Shown in pieces: positions 62,898 through 64,000 of a stretch of 64,000 nucleotides of DNA. The DNA is taken from the NCBI RefSeq assembly GCF_001637225.1, contig NZ_LVJI01000048.1:186001-250000 (forward strand), given 5' to 3'. The notes under the pieces are model-generated. The model had not been told where the DNA came from. It worked only from the letters and a program-made list of their open reading frames with translations, and made no database searches. The DNA comes from Paenibacillus antarcticus (GTDB lineage: Bacteria; Bacillota; Bacilli; Paenibacillales; Paenibacillaceae). The position numbers and the translations under genes are program-made. Positions within the stretch are counted from its first letter, which is position 1. Each line of letters starts with the position of its first letter.

Positions 62898-63965
62898 CTA
62901 TTCGAAATCGGCTTTTTGTTCTTCCAGATATTTCGGTGTAGTCTCGAACATACTGTCAAGCAAACCGGATACTGTCATTTTTTCTGTTTTTTCTGCTTTT
63001 TTGATCTGTTCATTTACTTCAGCCTTAGCTTCTTCTCTTACACGTGCTGTATCTTCTTCAGTCCAAAGACCTTTTTTCTCCAGATACTTAGCAAGGCGTG
63101 CAATAGGATCCTTCGCACTCCATTCCACTTCTTCTTCCTTCGTCCGATATTTACTAGCATCATCAGACAAGGAATGCGGACGGAAACGATATGTTACAGC
63201 TTCGATCAATGTTGCACCTTCGCCATTGCGACCACGTTCAGCAGCTTCTTGTACGGCACTAATGACAGCAAATACGTCCATACCGTCAACTTTAATACCT
63301 CTGATTCCCGCAGCTACTGCTTTATGAGCAATAGATAGGGCCGCTGTTTGTTTGGAGAATGGAGTAGTGATTGCATAACCATTGTTTTGAACAAAGAAAA
63401 TGACTGGAAGTTTATATACGCCTGCATAGTTTAGACCTTCATAGAAGTCACCTTCAGACGAACCACCGTCACCTGTATATGTGATAGCTACTTGTTTTTG
63501 TTTTTTAAGTTTGAATCCCATTGCAATACCCATTGCATGGAGAATTTGCGCACCAATAATAATTTGTGGCATCAATACGTTTACACCTTCTGGAATTTGA
63601 CCTCCATGTTGGTGACCACGTGAATATAGGAACGCTTGATAAAGTGGAAGTCCGTGCCATACTAGCTGCGGAATATCACGATATCCAGGACATACAAAAT
63701 CTTCTTTCTGTAGAGCATACTCGCTACCGATCATCGTTGCTTCTTGACCAGACACAGGAGCATAAAAACCAAGACGTCCTTGACGACCTAAGTTAACTGC
63801 ACGGTCATCCCAAGTACGAGTAAACACCATACGGTACATAATTTCTTTCAATTGATCATCAGTAAGTTTCGGCATCATAGCTTCATTAACGATTTCACCA
63901 TCTGGAGATAGAACGGAAAGCGCTTCTACTTCCTCTGTATACACTTCATAAGGAACCTTGCTCAT
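62898..63965 (-). CDS. pdhA: Pyruvate dehydrogenase E1 component, alpha subunit
   Basis: A 355-residue E1-alpha. The thiamine diphosphate motif is TYTGDGGSSEGDFYEGLNYAGV ending in PVIFFVQNNGYAI (GDG...NN), and the phosphorylation-loop-type YRFRPHSLSDDASKYRT is present. It decarboxylates pyruvate and loads the acetyl group on E2. The start is one of two consecutive ATG codons (63968 or 63965) after GAGGTGA; the GTG at 63974 is too close to it. First gene of the pdhA-pdhB-pdhC-pdhD operon; the promoter lies beyond the right edge (only about 35 bp remain). Confidence 0.95.
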   Translation of the reverse strand: MSKVPYEVYTEEVEALSVLSPDGEIVNEAMMPKLTDDQLKEIMYRMVFTRTWDDRAVNLGRQGRLGFYAPVSGQEATMIGSEYALQKEDFVCPGYRDIPQLVWHGLPLYQAFLYSRGHQHGGQIPEGVNVLMPQIIIGAQILHAMGIAMGFKLKKQKQVAITYTGDGGSSEGDFYEGLNYAGVYKLPVIFFVQNNGYAITTPFSKQTAALSIAHKAVAAGIRGIKVDGMDVFAVISAVQEAAERGRNGEGATLIEAVTYRFRPHSLSDDASKYRTKEEEVEWSAKDPIARLAKYLEKKGLWTEEDTARVREEAKAEVNEQIKKAEKTEKMTVSGLLDSMFETTPKYLEEQKADFE

Positions 63966-64000
63966 CATCTTCACCTCAACAAAAAAATTTGATTATCATG

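Noticed and set aside
62604..63338. Long plus-strand frames (244 and 208 codons) antisense to pdhA and pdhB
   Set aside because: They mirror highly conserved enzyme genes, lack a ribosome binding site, and their cysteine/phenylalanine-rich sequence is typical of antisense translation.

Overview
The window looks like a chromosomal segment of a Gram-positive, low-to-moderate GC, spore-forming member of the Bacillales, most likely Paenibacillus. Support: AGGAGG-type ribosome binding sites at nearly every gene, S-layer-homology surface protein, AbrB-type regulator, a ydaO-type c-di-AMP riboswitch ahead of a LysM/3D cell-wall enzyme, a YhjC/YhjB-like pair, and a pdhA-pdhB-pdhC-pdhD cluster of Firmicute type. 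Assignments rest on protein motifs recognised by eye; no database search was run.

Left part (1-16 kb): a truncated membrane protein with a PstS-like domain, an MmcQ/YjbR protein, a Vat-family acetyltransferase, a LysR regulator divergent from ilvE, then a surface-protein zone holding an intact SLH protein (6.8-9.3 kb) and a decayed paralogue with GLUG repeats (4.9-6.5 kb). Behind it lies a three-gene signalling locus: a 7TM-type histidine kinase, a response regulator of SARP/BTAD architecture, and a receiver-only duplicate. Two promoters there carry the same 7-bp direct repeat with an 11-bp period, placed 9 bp upstream of a -10 box. A LysR/MFS-exporter divergent pair follows.

Accessory island (about 16-27 kb): very AT-rich, with many broken genes: an SF0329-like protein, a sensor-like pseudogene, an alanine-tRNA relic, a frameshifted membrane protein, an AbiGi/AbiGii-like abortive-infection pair whose AbiGi gene carries an in-frame stop, a split UDG-like gene, a large protein with a C-terminal PD-(D/E)xK motif, a SUKH-like fragment and a frameshifted methyltransferase. 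A degenerate ~190-bp direct repeat containing a tRNA/tmRNA 3'-end-like hairpin flanks the 21.6-26.7 kb part, so this is probably an old integrated element with a defence cargo.

Right part (27-64 kb), mostly core: a response regulator/kinase pair beside a serine hydrolase, a membrane-anchored lysozyme-like protein, a DUF3311/sodium-solute symporter pair, the c-di-AMP-controlled LysM/3D enzyme, a GlnPQ-type transporter with a fused binding protein and permease, an M20 amidohydrolase, glycogen genes (glgB-glgA divergent from glgC, with three tandem 20-bp repeats between them), a lipoprotein/response-regulator/kinase operon with overlapping ends, an orphan ABC ATPase, an MFS protein divergent from an ArsR regulator plus a HAD phosphatase, topB, abrB, gltD, thyA-dfrA, and the pyruvate dehydrogenase operon running off the right end. 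A pair of inverted intergenic repeats sits between thyA and pdhD.
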